The notes under the pieces were generated by a model. That model was not told the origin of the DNA and did not search any database. It was given only the letters and a program-made list of their open reading frames with translations. Positions 1 to 9,795 of a stretch of 64,000 bases of DNA are shown one piece after another (position 1 is the first letter of the stretch; every line of letters starts with the position of its first letter). Source of the stretch: Sesamum alatum (lineage: Eukaryota; Streptophyta; Magnoliopsida; Lamiales; Pedaliaceae); assembly GCA_034509735.1 (NCBI GenBank), contig JACGWO010000010.1, positions 15,823,193 to 15,887,192 of the forward strand, in the 5' to 3' direction. The position numbers were made by a program, and so were the translations under genes.

Positions 1-226
1 GCTCTAACTGACAAACATTGCGCAATGGGTCACAATTTCTTGCACAAGTATGGAAAGAATTTGTTCGAATTCTTCTTGCATTTCTTATGCTATTACCATA
101 TTGAGGTTCATCTCCAAAACGTGAACTTGAGGATAGGGCGGCTTCATCATTTCTGTTAGACATTAGAGCTCTCGAAGTAGATGCCTCAAATTGATTAGTA
201 GGTGCTGATAAGAAGTTAGTCGGCAT
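1..226 (-). CDS. partial unrecognised open frame running off the window edge
   Basis: An open frame reads on the minus strand from an ATG at 226-224 to the window edge, about 75 codons without a stop. It is rich in Ser, Asn and Arg and ends in a Cys-containing stretch (HTCARNC). It lies in the same strand and element as the Arg/Glu-rich exon at 870-1115, separated by AT-rich sequence that could be intron. I do not recognise the family. One guess is the N-terminal part of a Helitron-type protein, based only on the neighbouring exon. It may be a chance open frame. Confidence 0.3.
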   Translation of the reverse strand, partial: MPTNFLSAPTNQFEASTSRALMSNRNDEAALSSSSRFGDEPQYGNSIRNARRIRTNSFHTCARNCDPLRNVCQLE

Positions 227-869
227 GGGAATTTGGCAGAGAGAAACTCTTCCAACAATTTTATTTAGGTTGGAACCTAATGCAAATTTTCAGTAAAGGA
301 TAAATTTTCAAACATATTATCCATATATATATATATAAAATTTATTGAAACTTTGATAAATGAAAAGAAATGGTGTAATGTCTAACATACTCGAGGCTTC
401 AGCATGTGAAGGTTATTTGACATTGATTATCATCATTTGACACTGTTGTAATTGGTAACGGTATTGAGCGAGATAAAAGAACTGCTCTCTCAGTTGTGGT
501 GATAGGGTTGTTCGCTGCTAGATCCATGAAGAAATACTACTAACTTTATAATTTATATTCAGGAAAAAAAAAAAACATAGTAGTAAAAGATTGTAACTTT
601 AACAATGTGAAATAGATGACTTAGATACGACCAGTAACTAATTGTGAATCAGTGGTATTTGACATGCATTGCCAAATGTCAAACGTGAACAATTTTCAAT
701 TCTTTCTCCTGAACGTATGACAATATTGGCATTATTGGCTCTTCCTAATCGATAAAGTTCTCATATTCTAGCATTCTATGCTTGGCGTTCTTCCAGGGTC
801 ATCACTTGTCTCCTTTCTCTTGCGCGAGTACGATTAATTTCTCTTTGATGCTCTGAAAATTGAAAATAT

Positions 870-1115
870 TCAAAATAAATTTTTTATTACAATAATTATA
901 TTAATTAGCAAATATAATGAATTTAGTACTTCAATCCGTACGGGTACTATCTGTATTTGCTTGTCTTGGTGCATTATTATTAGCTCTTTGTACACATTGT
1001 TGATGATATTGTTGTCTTCTTGCAAGATATGCATCTCGCTCTTCGTACTTATTTGTTCTCTTCCATCTCTAGCACGAATACGATATCGTTCTCTTCTTTG
1101 CTCTGCTTTAGCCAT
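870..1115 (-). pseudogene. Arg/Glu-rich (RRERYR) exon fragment, Helitron-protein-like
   Basis: The minus strand encodes MAKAEQRRERYRIRARD followed by a related frame that, after a one-base shift near 1050, reads DAYLARRQQYHQQC. The partner arm at 58140-58260 encodes the same RRERY-RARERREQMST-DAYLAR series, so the pair supports a real ancestral coding exon. Charged RRERY repeats of this kind are known to me from N-terminal parts of plant Helitron helicase-like proteins. No Rep or helicase domain is visible here, so the assignment is tentative. Both copies are broken, the left by the frameshift and the right by a stop after YLAR. Confidence 0.45.
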
Positions 1116-1885
1116 GACATCTTCAAAATTATTGGCAATCCTTGCAAATCCATTTACTGATTCACTGTCAAAAGAGACAAAAGTAAGATAATCTATATCT
1201 ATACTATTTATAAAAGGAACAATACAATTATAAAAATGAAGAGGATTTATAGGCGCAAAATAATAGTTTTGATACTAATACACCAAATTATTGAAAACTC
1301 TTTCAAGCTTTCCATATTTTTATAAACTCCCATTTCTAAATTTCGAGTTAAATCATTCATAATACGATTTAGCATAAAACAAAACAAATAAAATTATTAA
1401 TTGTGAAGGAGCAAGGTACAACATTAGCTTTTTAAGCACACTTGAATTTGAAGAATATGCAAGGTTTAGGTATCTTGTTTTTTTTTTTTTTCTTTTTATC
1501 AAAAATCAGTATTGATTAAGTCAATTTGAAAACCTTAAATTCATCAAGCAGTTTATTACACAAACCAAGTCTATATGTATCACAACTCCTTATTATCCAA
1601 TTGGATACAATTCCCTTTTATTCCAATATATATTCTAAAGAAAAATGAAAATTCTTAAAGAATATAAAATGAACAATTTGAAAAACAAACTGTATTTGGT
1701 ATTCTAAACAAAAAGTAATTTTTTAATGCAAACTTGAAGGAATACCATTTTCTTCTCTTTGGTGGCAAGAATCAATTGTCAAGGCCAAAGATTTGAAATG
1801 TTGAACATTTAACTTAGCACCATTTACAGAAATAAATGGGTTCCAACTTCCAAGTTACAATCCACTTCTCATTTCGAATTATATA

Positions 1886-1914
1886 CACGCAGGAACTGCG
1901 TGCCCAACGGCTAG
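1886..1914 (+). mobile_element. Helitron 3' terminus (hairpin plus CTAG)
   Basis: A perfect 7-bp stem with a 3-nt loop, CACGCAG-GAA-CTGCGTG (1886-1902), is followed 8 nt later by CTAG (1911-1914) and then T. This is the classic Helitron 3' end: a short GC-rich hairpin about 10 nt before CTRR, inserted at an A|T site. A possible 5' end in the same orientation, TCTATACTATTTATAAAAGG, starts near 1199, which would give a short non-autonomous element of about 0.7 kb. The 5' end is weak evidence only. Confidence 0.6.
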
Positions 1915-2105
1915 TTTTAAAAACACATGGAGGTAATTTGATTTTTTTTCAGAGGGGGTATTTTGCATATTACCCATATCACAGGGGGGATAGCTTACAT
2001 GTTTTCTCTTAGAAATTACTGCTCGTAAAATTATTTTTTGAAGATAATTATGGAAAACAATATAACAGTTATAAATGTGTTACATTGCAATATATATGAG
2101 AAAAT

Positions 2106-2113
2106 AAAAAAAA
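2106..2113 (-). terminator. Pol III oligo-T terminator of the tRNA-Leu-like gene
   Basis: Eight consecutive A on the plus strand give a T8 run about 10 nt downstream of the tRNA-like gene on the minus strand. That is the expected position for RNA polymerase III termination. Confidence 0.5.
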
Positions 2114-2123
2114 TATATATATA

Positions 2124-2204
2124 TGTTGAGAGTGGGATTTGAAGCCATAACCTTTCAGACCAAAACCTTAATCTGGCTCCTTAGACCAACTCGGCCATCT
2201 CAAC
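2124..2204 (-). tRNA. tRNA-Leu (AAG), probably degenerate
   Basis: On the minus strand the sequence begins GTTGAGATGGCCGAGTTGG and ends TCTCAAC-A. The 7-bp acceptor stem GTTGAGA/TCTCAAC pairs perfectly. The A box matches (TGGCCGAGTTGG). The anticodon arm is CCAGA-TTAAGGT-TTTGG, giving AAG (Leu), and a long class II variable arm follows. The T loop TTCAAAT is normal, but the T stem has two mismatches (ATGGC against CCCAC), the B box has one departure, and the D stem has one. An oligo-T terminator follows. It resembles plant tRNA-Leu(AAG), and the stem mismatches suggest a decaying copy or pseudogene. No CCA is encoded, as expected for a nuclear gene. Confidence 0.7.
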
Positions 2205-2303
2205 TTTTGTCTTTCAAGTTATTCTACTTGTTAATTGGAAATAAAATTTAGAGATCAATGTGTTACATTCAACTAAAGCCAAATCAGATATTTAAAAATA
2301 TTA

Positions 2304-2692
2304 GGAGGGTGTTTAATTAAATTTTTTTAAAACATCTTATAAATTTCTACATCTTATAAGATGGTCTAGAAGCTTATAAGATGTTGTATCTTATTTAAAA
2401 ATATGCTTCTAAAGCATTTGGATAAAACAAGATGTTAATATCTTATAAGATGTTAGGGTGCTTGACATAATAAAGTCTTTTATTGGTAAAATGATCAAAA
2501 AGGGCATGATACTATTATAATCAAATAAGTCGTTATTTCTTGACATATTTTGTATTTAAATATTTTTAAAAATAATTTCATAAAAGGTACACATTAGTTT
2601 AGCTTCAAATAAAAAATTATAATTAGATAATTATTTTTACAAAAATAAAAAAAAATGACTATTATGACCTAAAGTTTTGAATATAAAAAAGG
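2304..2692. mobile_element. TIR-family DNA element, left part (resumes at 3887-3937)
   Basis: This begins GGAGGGTGTTTAATTAAA and matches the left part of the element at 40943-41360, including the repeated CTTATAAGATGTT motifs, the following AAAATGATCAAAAAGG-like stretch and the CATTAGTTTA block. Homology resumes at 3887-3937 after the foldback element and is then cut by the gypsy LTR at 3938. No coding capacity. Superfamily uncertain (hAT-like or Mutator-like MITE), because no clear target duplication can be read. Confidence 0.6.
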
Positions 2693-3886
2693 ATTAAAGG
2701 CAATTTTGGTCCTATAACTATACCCTATTCTCATTTTAGTCCTTTTTCTTTTTAGGATTCCAAAAAGTTTCTATAACTTTTTAATTGTCACGATTTTGGT
2801 TCTCGTTTTGTCGGAATTTTTTCAAAGTTGCCAGAAATTTCTGACGTGGCATCTTAAATTGGAGGAAGTGATTTTATTGGTTGATTATGCATGACATGGC
2901 AATTGCATGACCTTAAATATAAAAAAATATTATTGTGGCATTAGTAGCAATGTCACCCAAATGTTAATATATATGCACAATTATATATATATAATATATA
3001 TCTCATATAATATATATTCATATACATTCATAAGTCCCCGTCGCCGCCAATTCTCCGGGCGACGACAACTGTCGCTCAGAGAGGAAAAGGGGGCGACGCC
3101 ATTGCGCAACACAAAAGCATCATCACTCAGAAATGGGTGTTGCCGTCGCTAGCCTTAGCGACGGCGACTTCCACTGGATTTGAGTGACTGCGGTTGCCTA
3201 GAAAAGAAAGGGGCGACAATAGCTCACCCTAAATCTGGGTGACGGTGGTTGCCCAGAGATGAAAACAACGTCTCCATCGCCATTGCCGCTGAGGCTGCGG
3301 TGCCTTTAGGTATGTGTGTGTATATATATATATATATTATATGATACATATACTATGTACATATAATTGTGTATATATATATTTTTTATTTACAATAAGT
3401 AAAAAATTTTAAATTTTTTAAAATCTATAAATAATAAAAAGTATTTTTTCATTTTACATGAATATTATTAATAATAATTTTTCATTTGTGTATTTTGACA
3501 TTTAATTAATATATTTTATCAATATATTTAAATTTAAATAATATTTGAATTAGTTAATAATATATAATTGGAAGAGGAAAAAAGTATTATTTTTATTTTT
3601 TTAGAAAATGAAGAAAAAAATAATTTTTTTATAATTAATACTACGTCAATATATTTTTTATAATTAAAACCATGCAATTTCTATGTCATGCATAATCAAC
3701 CAGTAAAATCACTTTCCCAATTTAAAGTGCCACATCAAAAATTTTCGGCAACTTTGAAGAAATTTTGGTGAAAGGAGGACAAAAATCGTGACAATTAAAA
3801 AGCTACATAATTATGTTGGAACACTAAAAAGATAAGGGATTAAAACGAGAATGGGCTATACTTATAGGGCCAAAAATGCCTTTAAT
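2693..3886. mobile_element. foldback/TIR element with GC-rich interior
   Basis: The first ~235 bp (ATTAAAGGCAATTTTGGTCC onward) are repeated in inverted orientation at 3650-3886 (GGGCCAAAAATGCCTTTAAT at the end), with many point differences. The interior at about 3030-3310 is strikingly GC-rich, with GTCGCCGCC, GGGCGACGAC and GGGTGACGGTGG motifs, and the rest is AT-rich with TA runs. The long TIRs and unrelated GC-rich cargo resemble a Mutator-like or Pack-MULE-like element. No transposase and no clear 8-9 bp target duplication were seen, so the class is an inference. It interrupts the TIR element at 2304-2692/3887-3937. Confidence 0.6.
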
Positions 3887-3937
3887 TCTAATATATATAT
3901 ATATATATATATCATGGTAATCGGATATTAATATATA

Positions 3938-4674
3938 TGTTGACATTAAAATTTTGGAATAAAATACCAATTAATAAGCCCAAATAAATTGGCTAATAAT
4001 TGGGTTCCAAAATAAAAGTTCATATAAATTTGGGTTTGTCGTAAAGAAATTAAATTCATAAGCCATATTAAATTTGGGTCTTGTTTATGTTTATGAGTCA
4101 ATCTAGAATAAAATAAATTTGTTATTTTGGATTGGCTAAATTGGGTCGGATACATGTTCAAATGCAGTCTGTCAGAAGACTAGTCCATGTCAAACCCACG
4201 GTGATAAAACCCAATGAAAGTGGGCCCAAACTATTGTAGCCCTACTCATGCCTATAAATAAGGCCCTTCATCAATCAAGTCAAGAGAATTCCATCAAGCA
4301 TTGGAGACAACACAAGACAAGAAGTCGCTCCATATGACAAAAAATTTAAAGGGATCCAAGTCCAAAAGCCCTTTGCCACAACGAAGCTCTTCAACCGCGA
4401 AGGTTCCAAGTCTTCCTCGACATCAAATCCTTCAAGGCCTTGATACTAAATTTCAAGATACCGCGTAGTTTGCTCCACAAATTCGGAGGAGATTACGTAT
4501 CAACATCCAAGAACAAGCGTGAATCCCTTGGATCAAAATTTGGAAAGAGTAATCGGGGGGTTACATTTACCATAGAGATTGTATCCACTTTTTATTTTAA
4601 ATCAATAAAATCATTTGTCTATATTTTTTCTTGTCTCGTAATTTTTTTTGCATAAACGAAATTTTGTGTGAACA
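3938..4674 (+). repeat. 5' LTR of a Ty3/gypsy-type element
   Basis: The segment begins TGTTGACATT and ends GTGTGAACA, i.e. TG...CA. It contains a TATA box (TATAAATA, 4253-4260) and is followed at 4681 by a primer-binding-site-like sequence and then a gag-like frame starting MAPKK. The left boundary fits the point where homology to the surrounding TIR element stops. No second LTR was found in the window, so the boundaries rest on TG/CA, the PBS and the break in the host repeat. Confidence 0.65.
4253..4260 (+). promoter_or_regulatory. LTR TATA box
   Basis: TATAAATA lies in the gypsy LTR about 420 nt before its end, in a context (CCTATAAATAAGGCCC) typical of plant LTR promoters. Confidence 0.6.
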
Positions 4675-4680
4675 AATTTC

Positions 4681-4698
4681 TGGCACGCCCAGTGGGAC
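4681..4698 (+). other. primer binding site, gypsy element
   Basis: TGGCACGCCCAGTGGGAC lies 6 nt after the LTR end. The same sequence is found at this position in many plant gypsy elements. The tRNA primer is not assigned here. Confidence 0.6.
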
Positions 4699-4760
4699 AA
4701 TCTCTACCCCTCATCTCTTCCTCCTACATTGAGGTTCAAGTCATCACATCTAAACGCTCA

Positions 4761-5408
4761 ATGGCGCCCAAGAAGGATCAAGTCACCGTCAACGCCACTA
4801 GCACCGATCAATCCTCCACTGGGGGCAAGATTGTTGACACGACCCCTTCAGACGGTTCAAACTTGACAAGTCATACTGAGATCAACTCCAAATTCACGCA
4901 TTTTGTTGTCCTCCCCCCCAAGATGGCAGTCGCGACTACAATGGAGGAACAACTAGCACAAATGGCCGAAGCCATCGCAAATCTCCAAAAGATCGTCGAG
5001 GAAAATGACCTCCAAATTGCCCAATTGATGAGTGACTAAGAGCACACGAATGTTGAAGAAACCAAGGACAGTCATAAGCATGCCTCCTCAAACCATGTTG
5101 AAAGCGAGAAGCAAGTGGATAAAGCACCACTGACGCATGACTTCATGCAAAAGTCTACACATCCTGAAACATCTATTGCTACATGGTCAATTCAACAATT
5201 GCGAGAAATGATCGCCAACACCATCAAAGCTCAATATGACGGAATGACCCAAAGCTCGCCCACGTATTCAAAACAGTATACAAAGCGTATCGACACATTG
5301 AGGATGCCCATGGGATACCAACCACTGGAACTGAAGATGGAGAACATGAAACCTCCATCATCACAAATCAAAGATACGGTCTCGGCCTCACAAATGATAA
5401 ATCCATGA
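4761..5408 (+). pseudogene. truncated Ty3/gypsy gag (N-terminal region)
   Basis: The start is placed at the MAPKKDQ codon that opens many plant gypsy gag proteins; an in-frame upstream ATG at 4668 lies inside the LTR end. The frame has a stop at 5037-5039 (after LQIAQLMSD) and continues in another frame with the gag-typical series ending KRIDTLRMPMGYQP, where family members go on into the capsid region. Here capsid, zinc knuckle and all of pol are missing: after ~5330 the sequence changes to non-coding internal sequence. The element is therefore internally deleted and could move only if supplied in trans. A predicted coiled coil (EEQLAQMAEAIANLQKIVEE) is visible. Confidence 0.6.
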
Positions 5409-6384
5409 AGACGATGCTTCTTGACGCATGAGCTTAAACTGCATGTTGCTCCATGATGCATGAACCTAAACTGCATGTTACTCCTAGCCCGCATGAGTAT
5501 AAACTGTGTAGGGCATCCCTCCTGTTAAAAAAAAAATAGAAAAAAGGGGGAGATGAAAAGAACATTCAAGTTCCTTGAACTACATTTTGACTTGATCCCT
5601 TTACCGGGTACGTAGATAGCTTAGATTTATTTTCAAGTGCAGTCATATCCTTAAACAAGGTAGGTTTATCTTAAAGTTAGCCAAGTTTGTTTGTGAGCGT
5701 AAAACATTCGTGAAATTGCAGTCATTCATATTCAATGGCAATAAGAAGAAATAAAGCCAATGCTCAATCAATGCACAAAGAGAATTTTAATAAAAAAATG
5801 AAAGTCATTTTATTACGTGATATTTGTTTACATTGAATGGCAATGAAGAAACAAAAGAGGAAAAAAAAGTGATGAATGCTAAACACTAAGGCAGATAAGT
5901 CGGAAGCTGTCAAGTCCTCTTCAAGAAACACTTCCATCTTCTTCGACACCTCTGTTGTTTCTAGACGAACACGAGGTACCTTCAAACGGAGGTTTATTCT
6001 CTCTCTTGGAGACCAAGCCTCTTGAGGTTGGACAAGCTCTATTCGAGTTTTTGGCAAGGGTCTTCTAGCTCAAGTAGAAAAGGCTTCTCATCAAGTGCTT
6101 CACAGCTTGGGGGCAATGATCAATGTCAACAAGTGGAAGTGTTGAAGGTCATTCGAGTATCGAAAAGCGGCTTTCGCTCAAGAAACTCGTGAAGAAGATA
6201 TCGCCTGAATGGAGGTCCACCTAATCAGAGGCGTGCATGCTGTCTGAATCCTTGGGAAGCCAGTCGCGCACCAAAAGTAAAGACTCATGACTTCATGGTA
6301 CGAAGGGCTTAGAAGCGTTATCGCCTAGCAACTCCTCAAAAGAAAAGATGACCTCGCCGTTGAACTCTTCGCCTACAAGCAATC
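5409..6384 (+). other. non-coding 3' internal region of the deleted gypsy element
   Basis: No credible gene. The stretch at 5570-5670, with TTCCTTGAACTAC, GGGTACGTAGATAGC and AAGTGCAGTCATATC motifs, is typical of sequence between pol and the 3' LTR in this group of plant gypsy elements. The jump from gag N-terminus to this region marks the internal deletion. The rest (5680-6384) has no recognisable coding function; short frames there look like chance. Confidence 0.5.
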
Positions 6385-6507
6385 ATGAACATTCAACATC
6401 GTCTAACAACTCCTTTAAATGATGGAAGGCAAGACGTCACAGAAGGCACCATAGCTCGAGAAAAACTTGAAGGATGCCATTATAGCGATGCAGGTGAAAA
6501 GAGACGT

Positions 6508-6729
6508 GAATGGTGGCATGGATCTCGACTTCGTGAAGAATGCTTGCACAATGGCCTCGCTCGCGGGTGCACATGAAGAGAAATGCGCGAATGGTGGCAT
6601 GGATCTCAACTTTGTGAAGGATGTTTGGACGATGGCCTCGCTCTTTTATAGTGAGGATCTTATTACGGATGCACATAAAAAGAGACGCGCGAGCGGCGGC
6701 ATGAATCTCGACTTCGTGAAGGATGTTTA
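6508..6729 (+). repeat. three degenerate tandem units (~80 and ~102 bp)
   Basis: Units start at about 6508, 6588 and 6690. Each has GGTGGCATGGATCTCGACTT or close variants, followed by CGTGAAGAATG/GTGAAGGATG and a block ending GAGAAATGCGC or GAGACGCGC. The second unit is lengthened by ~22 bp. A continuous frame runs across them (GGMDLDFVK repeated), but no protein family is recognised. It lies within the non-coding part of the deleted gypsy element. Confidence 0.6.
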
Positions 6730-7120
6730 CATGTTGGTCTAGCATGTCTTTCATGAAAAGAAAAGTGTTGCGGAACTTGGACAGCGGAATACTCCATGAG
6801 CCCCGTCGATGATGCAGTGACGACTCGGAAGTGCAAACTTAATGTCGGTTTCAACGTCATGAAAAGTAGGATTTTCCACCAAGACCTTGGATTGGGACGA
6901 AGCATTGGAGCGGGAGTCGAGTGCCTCTCTCATCGCCTCTTCAAACCGCCGGTGGATGCGCATGACTTGTGCGAAGATCGACCCTTGGATGGTTGAACGA
7001 TGTCACTCGGCCATGGACGTATAGGTTGTCCTTGCCACTTCAAATGATGGTGCGTGGGAATGGCTTGCAATGATCTTCAAAGCTAATCTAGAAAAAAAAG
7101 GAAGAGTCCGTGAAATTTCA

Positions 7121-7178
<58 letters not shown>

Positions 7179-7635
7179 TGAGAGGTTTTCCCTCTAGCCG
7201 AGCAAGAAATGAAATGGCTAGCTACAACACTATTTTGCATCAAGGATGACGACAAGCTTGGTTTCCAGAATTTCGACTAATTGCCTTCACATATCTTCTC
7301 CAAATTTCAAGTAGTGAAGCAGAAGTGGGAGCATTGACATATTCAGGAGTTCAAGAACCCTCAAATTAATCACAAATTTCATACAGAGAAGAAAAAGAAA
7401 GAAAAGGGTGTTCCAATGGAGGTAATCGCCAAGCTACACTTTTATAACATCCTCCTTGAATATGGATTGGAAAGTTCAACATTCATGGAAAAGCTTGGAG
7501 GGTGAAGTTTTGAGAAAAATATAAAATTAATGATTAATTTCCATCATGGGATTGATTACATGCAAATATCTTTTCTAAAAGGAAAGAAATTATTGCTGAA
7601 GCATGAAAAGATGTCCACCCTATTGTCATTCATCA
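6730..7635. other. unclassified sequence, probably end of the gypsy element
   Basis: No gene recognised. The sequence holds a GA microsatellite (7130-7176) and, at 7333-7343, AGTGGGAGCAT, which resembles a polypurine tract followed by TTGACAT. The start of the 5' LTR contains TTGACATT, so a degraded 3' LTR could begin here, but the next bases do not match and I do not call one. Confidence 0.35.
7130..7176 (+). repeat. (AG)n microsatellite
   Basis: About 23 uninterrupted AG units follow a run of A. Confidence 0.95.
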
Positions 7636-8142
7636 TGTTAGGAGCAAGAATCTGTCGAGGCTGGTGCATGAAGACTAGAACTTGGTGGGTTTGAGAAAAG
7701 GAAAATATGTTCACTAGGGGTTTGCTCGACACTGGGAAATTGTTGAAGTTGGTGCAACTCCATCAAGCTCAAGCTCAACAGCTTGCTGGTTTAACATGGA
7801 AGGGGCTGAGCATCCAAGCCTGGAACACGTTGAGGAGGCTTTAGATGCTGGTTAGGTTATTTGGTTACAAAGGCGTGTTCACGCTTTTCTTAGTTTGCAT
7901 TTTATTTGCTGTAACACTTTGTACAGATGGGTGCCTAGTCATTTATTCCCCAACCGATTGGGCCACCTGGCTTGCTAGATGGTTATGGTAGTTAGACGGT
8001 TGACGTGCTGAACTCATGTATATATAGGGTTTCTTCTTCAGCTCAATACATATACGAAATTCCTGAAACACTTCCATCATCATTCCTCACAAAATGTTCT
8101 CCATTATTGTTCTTATGCGCAGCTACACTCTGAAATTCAACA
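7636..8142 (+). repeat. 5' LTR of Ty1/copia element E
   Basis: TGTTAGGAGC begins and ATTCAACA ends a 507-bp segment that is directly followed by a perfect initiator-Met primer binding site. It holds a TATA box at 8019-8027. The 3' LTR is not in the window, so the 5' boundary is inferred from the TGTTAG start. Confidence 0.65.
8019..8027 (+). promoter_or_regulatory. LTR TATA box, element E
   Basis: ATATATAGG-type TATA sequence about 115 nt before the LTR end. Confidence 0.5.
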
Positions 8143-8155
8143 TGGTATCAGAGCC
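8143..8155 (+). other. primer binding site (tRNA-iMet), element E
   Basis: TGGTATCAGAGCC directly abuts the LTR end and is the standard plant copia PBS, complementary to the 3' end of initiator tRNA-Met. Confidence 0.85.
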
Positions 8156-8253
8156 TTCGATCTGAAGGTCTCTGTATACCTGTGGGCTTCACAGTGTGTT
8201 GATAGTTCTTCGATCGTGGTTGCCGGTGTAATCACTGGTCAGGACGCGGAGTC

Positions 8254-9795
8254 ATGGCAGAGGTTGCAGTAACTGAAGGTGAGGTTGGACGCAGTACTGA
8301 GGATGCGTCTCAGTCTGAGAAGGATGGTTTATTCATACATGCTTCTGAACACTCAAGATTGACATTGACCTCGTCTCCCTTAGACGGATCCAATTATCTA
8401 CTATGGAGCCGTGGTGTTTATGTTTCTCAGGGAATGAAGATGAAGGTCGGCTTCATCGACTAAACTTTTCCAAGGCCTACCTATGGATCGACGAACTTTG
8501 AACAAGGGCGTCGTGTTGATCTCATGGTAACTTCCTGGCTGTGGAATTCCATTTCAAAGGAGATAGTGGAGGCTTTTATGTATGCCTCCTCTTCTAGAGA
8601 GTTATGGTTATCCATCAAAGCATGATATGGTTGGAGCAATGGTCCGATGATTTACAGACTCCAACGGAAAATATCATCGATTTCTCAAGGAGATCTAGAT
8701 ACTACTGCTTACTTGACGAAGGTGGAGATATTATGGAATGAGCTCTCATGTTTAGCCCCGTTTCCCAAGTGCACATGTGGTGGATGTAGGTGTGGAGTGA
8801 ATCAAGCCATTACAGAACGCATGCTCTCGACACAGCTCATGCAGTTCCTTATGGGGCTACACGAAGTGTTTGACAGTGAGAGGAGCCAAATACTGATGAT
8901 GGATCCTCTCCCTGACATAGAGAAGGCCTATTCTATGATCTACGCAGTGGAGAAGCAAAGGTCAGTACAAGTAGAATTAACAGACTCCTCCAGCCATGCG
9001 GCGTTTCAGGCTTCACTAAAGGATCAGAAGAGAGAAGGCAATGATAGGTTTGGGGGAAAGAAGAAGCCATATGTGGACAAGAAGGGGATGATCTACGCAA
9101 AGTGCAATAAACCTGGTCATAAGCAAGAGACTTGTTTTCAAATACATGGAGTGCCGGACTGGTACAAGACCATGGTTGAGAAAAAGAAAAAGGGGCAAAA
9201 TGTCAAGTCTCTAGCAGCAAATGTTACTGAGAAGAATGAACTAAACGTGGACAATTCAGCAAATAACATGAGCACTTTGGTGTCAGAATTGCTGAGATTG
9301 GTGAAGAACAACAACACACCTTCTGATCCTGTTACTAATTTTGCACATTTCGCAAGTATGGATGAGGATTTTGCAGGTAATGCTTGCATTACATCTATTT
9401 TTGATTTATGCTACTGGATCATTGATAGCAGGGCCACTAACTATATATGTGCATCTATTGCTTTATTTGATTCCTACTCCAAAACCCCCAGTCCGCAATC
9501 TATACACTTGCCTGATGGTTCTAGCAGAACTGTTCTATACACTGGTTCTATTCAGTTAAATGACTATGTAACACTTCACAATGTGCTTTATGTACCTGAG
9601 TTTTCAGTCAATTTAATCTCAATCAGTCAGTTTTGTAAAGGCAATTTGTACTCTTTCATGCTCACTGATCAAAGCTGCATCTTGCAGGACCAAGTAAGTA
9701 AACAAATTCTGATTAAAGGGGATCTGAACAAGAAGCTCTATACATACTGTCATCAATACATTCTAGCCAATAAACTGCCTTGTGTAATAGATAGA
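8254..9795 (+). pseudogene. Ty1/copia gag-protease, element E, truncated and mutated
   Basis: The frame begins MAEVAVTEGE and is one reading frame with two internal stops, TAA at 8461 and TGA at 8623. It carries a copia gag region (LTSSPLDGSNYLLWSR, then the CTCGGCRCG stretch), a zinc knuckle near 9100 and a protease region near 9420. Two key residues are lost: the first Cys of the knuckle is Tyr (YAKCNKPGHKQETC), and the protease active site DSGA reads DSRA. The frame runs directly into element B at 9796, which removed integrase, RT and RNase H; no remainder is seen beyond B. Clearly a dead copy. Confidence 0.85.

Larger units (their letters stand above)
1..1880 (-). repeat. left arm of a large inverted duplication (partner 57310-58965)
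   Basis: Read on the minus strand, this segment matches 57310-58965 on the plus strand over long collinear blocks. Shared blocks include the exon-like Arg/Glu-rich stretch, the AAAGAGACAAAAG intron-like junction near 1170 (58090) and the block beginning at the TTTCGAAT sequence near 1872 (57325). The arms have diverged by point changes and small indels. The left arm continues past the window start, so its full size is unknown. It contains gene-like pieces and, at its right edge, a Helitron 3' end that the partner arm lacks. I infer a transposon-carried or dispersed segment, but the mobile unit is not defined. Confidence 0.75.

Noticed and set aside
1199..1225. Helitron 5' end TCTATACTATTTATAAAAGG paired with the CTAG end at 1914
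   Set aside because: The same sequence occurs in the right arm, which lacks the 3' end, so it cannot be shown to be a true terminus; kept only as a remark.
5764..6057. 97-codon minus-strand frame in the deleted gypsy element
   Set aside because: No family resemblance; includes AT-rich, poorly coding ends; likely chance.
7333..7343. Possible 3' LTR start (polypurine-like tract then TTGACAT) of the first gypsy element
   Set aside because: Only about 8 bases agree with the 5' LTR start, and the following sequence does not match, so an LTR is not supported.
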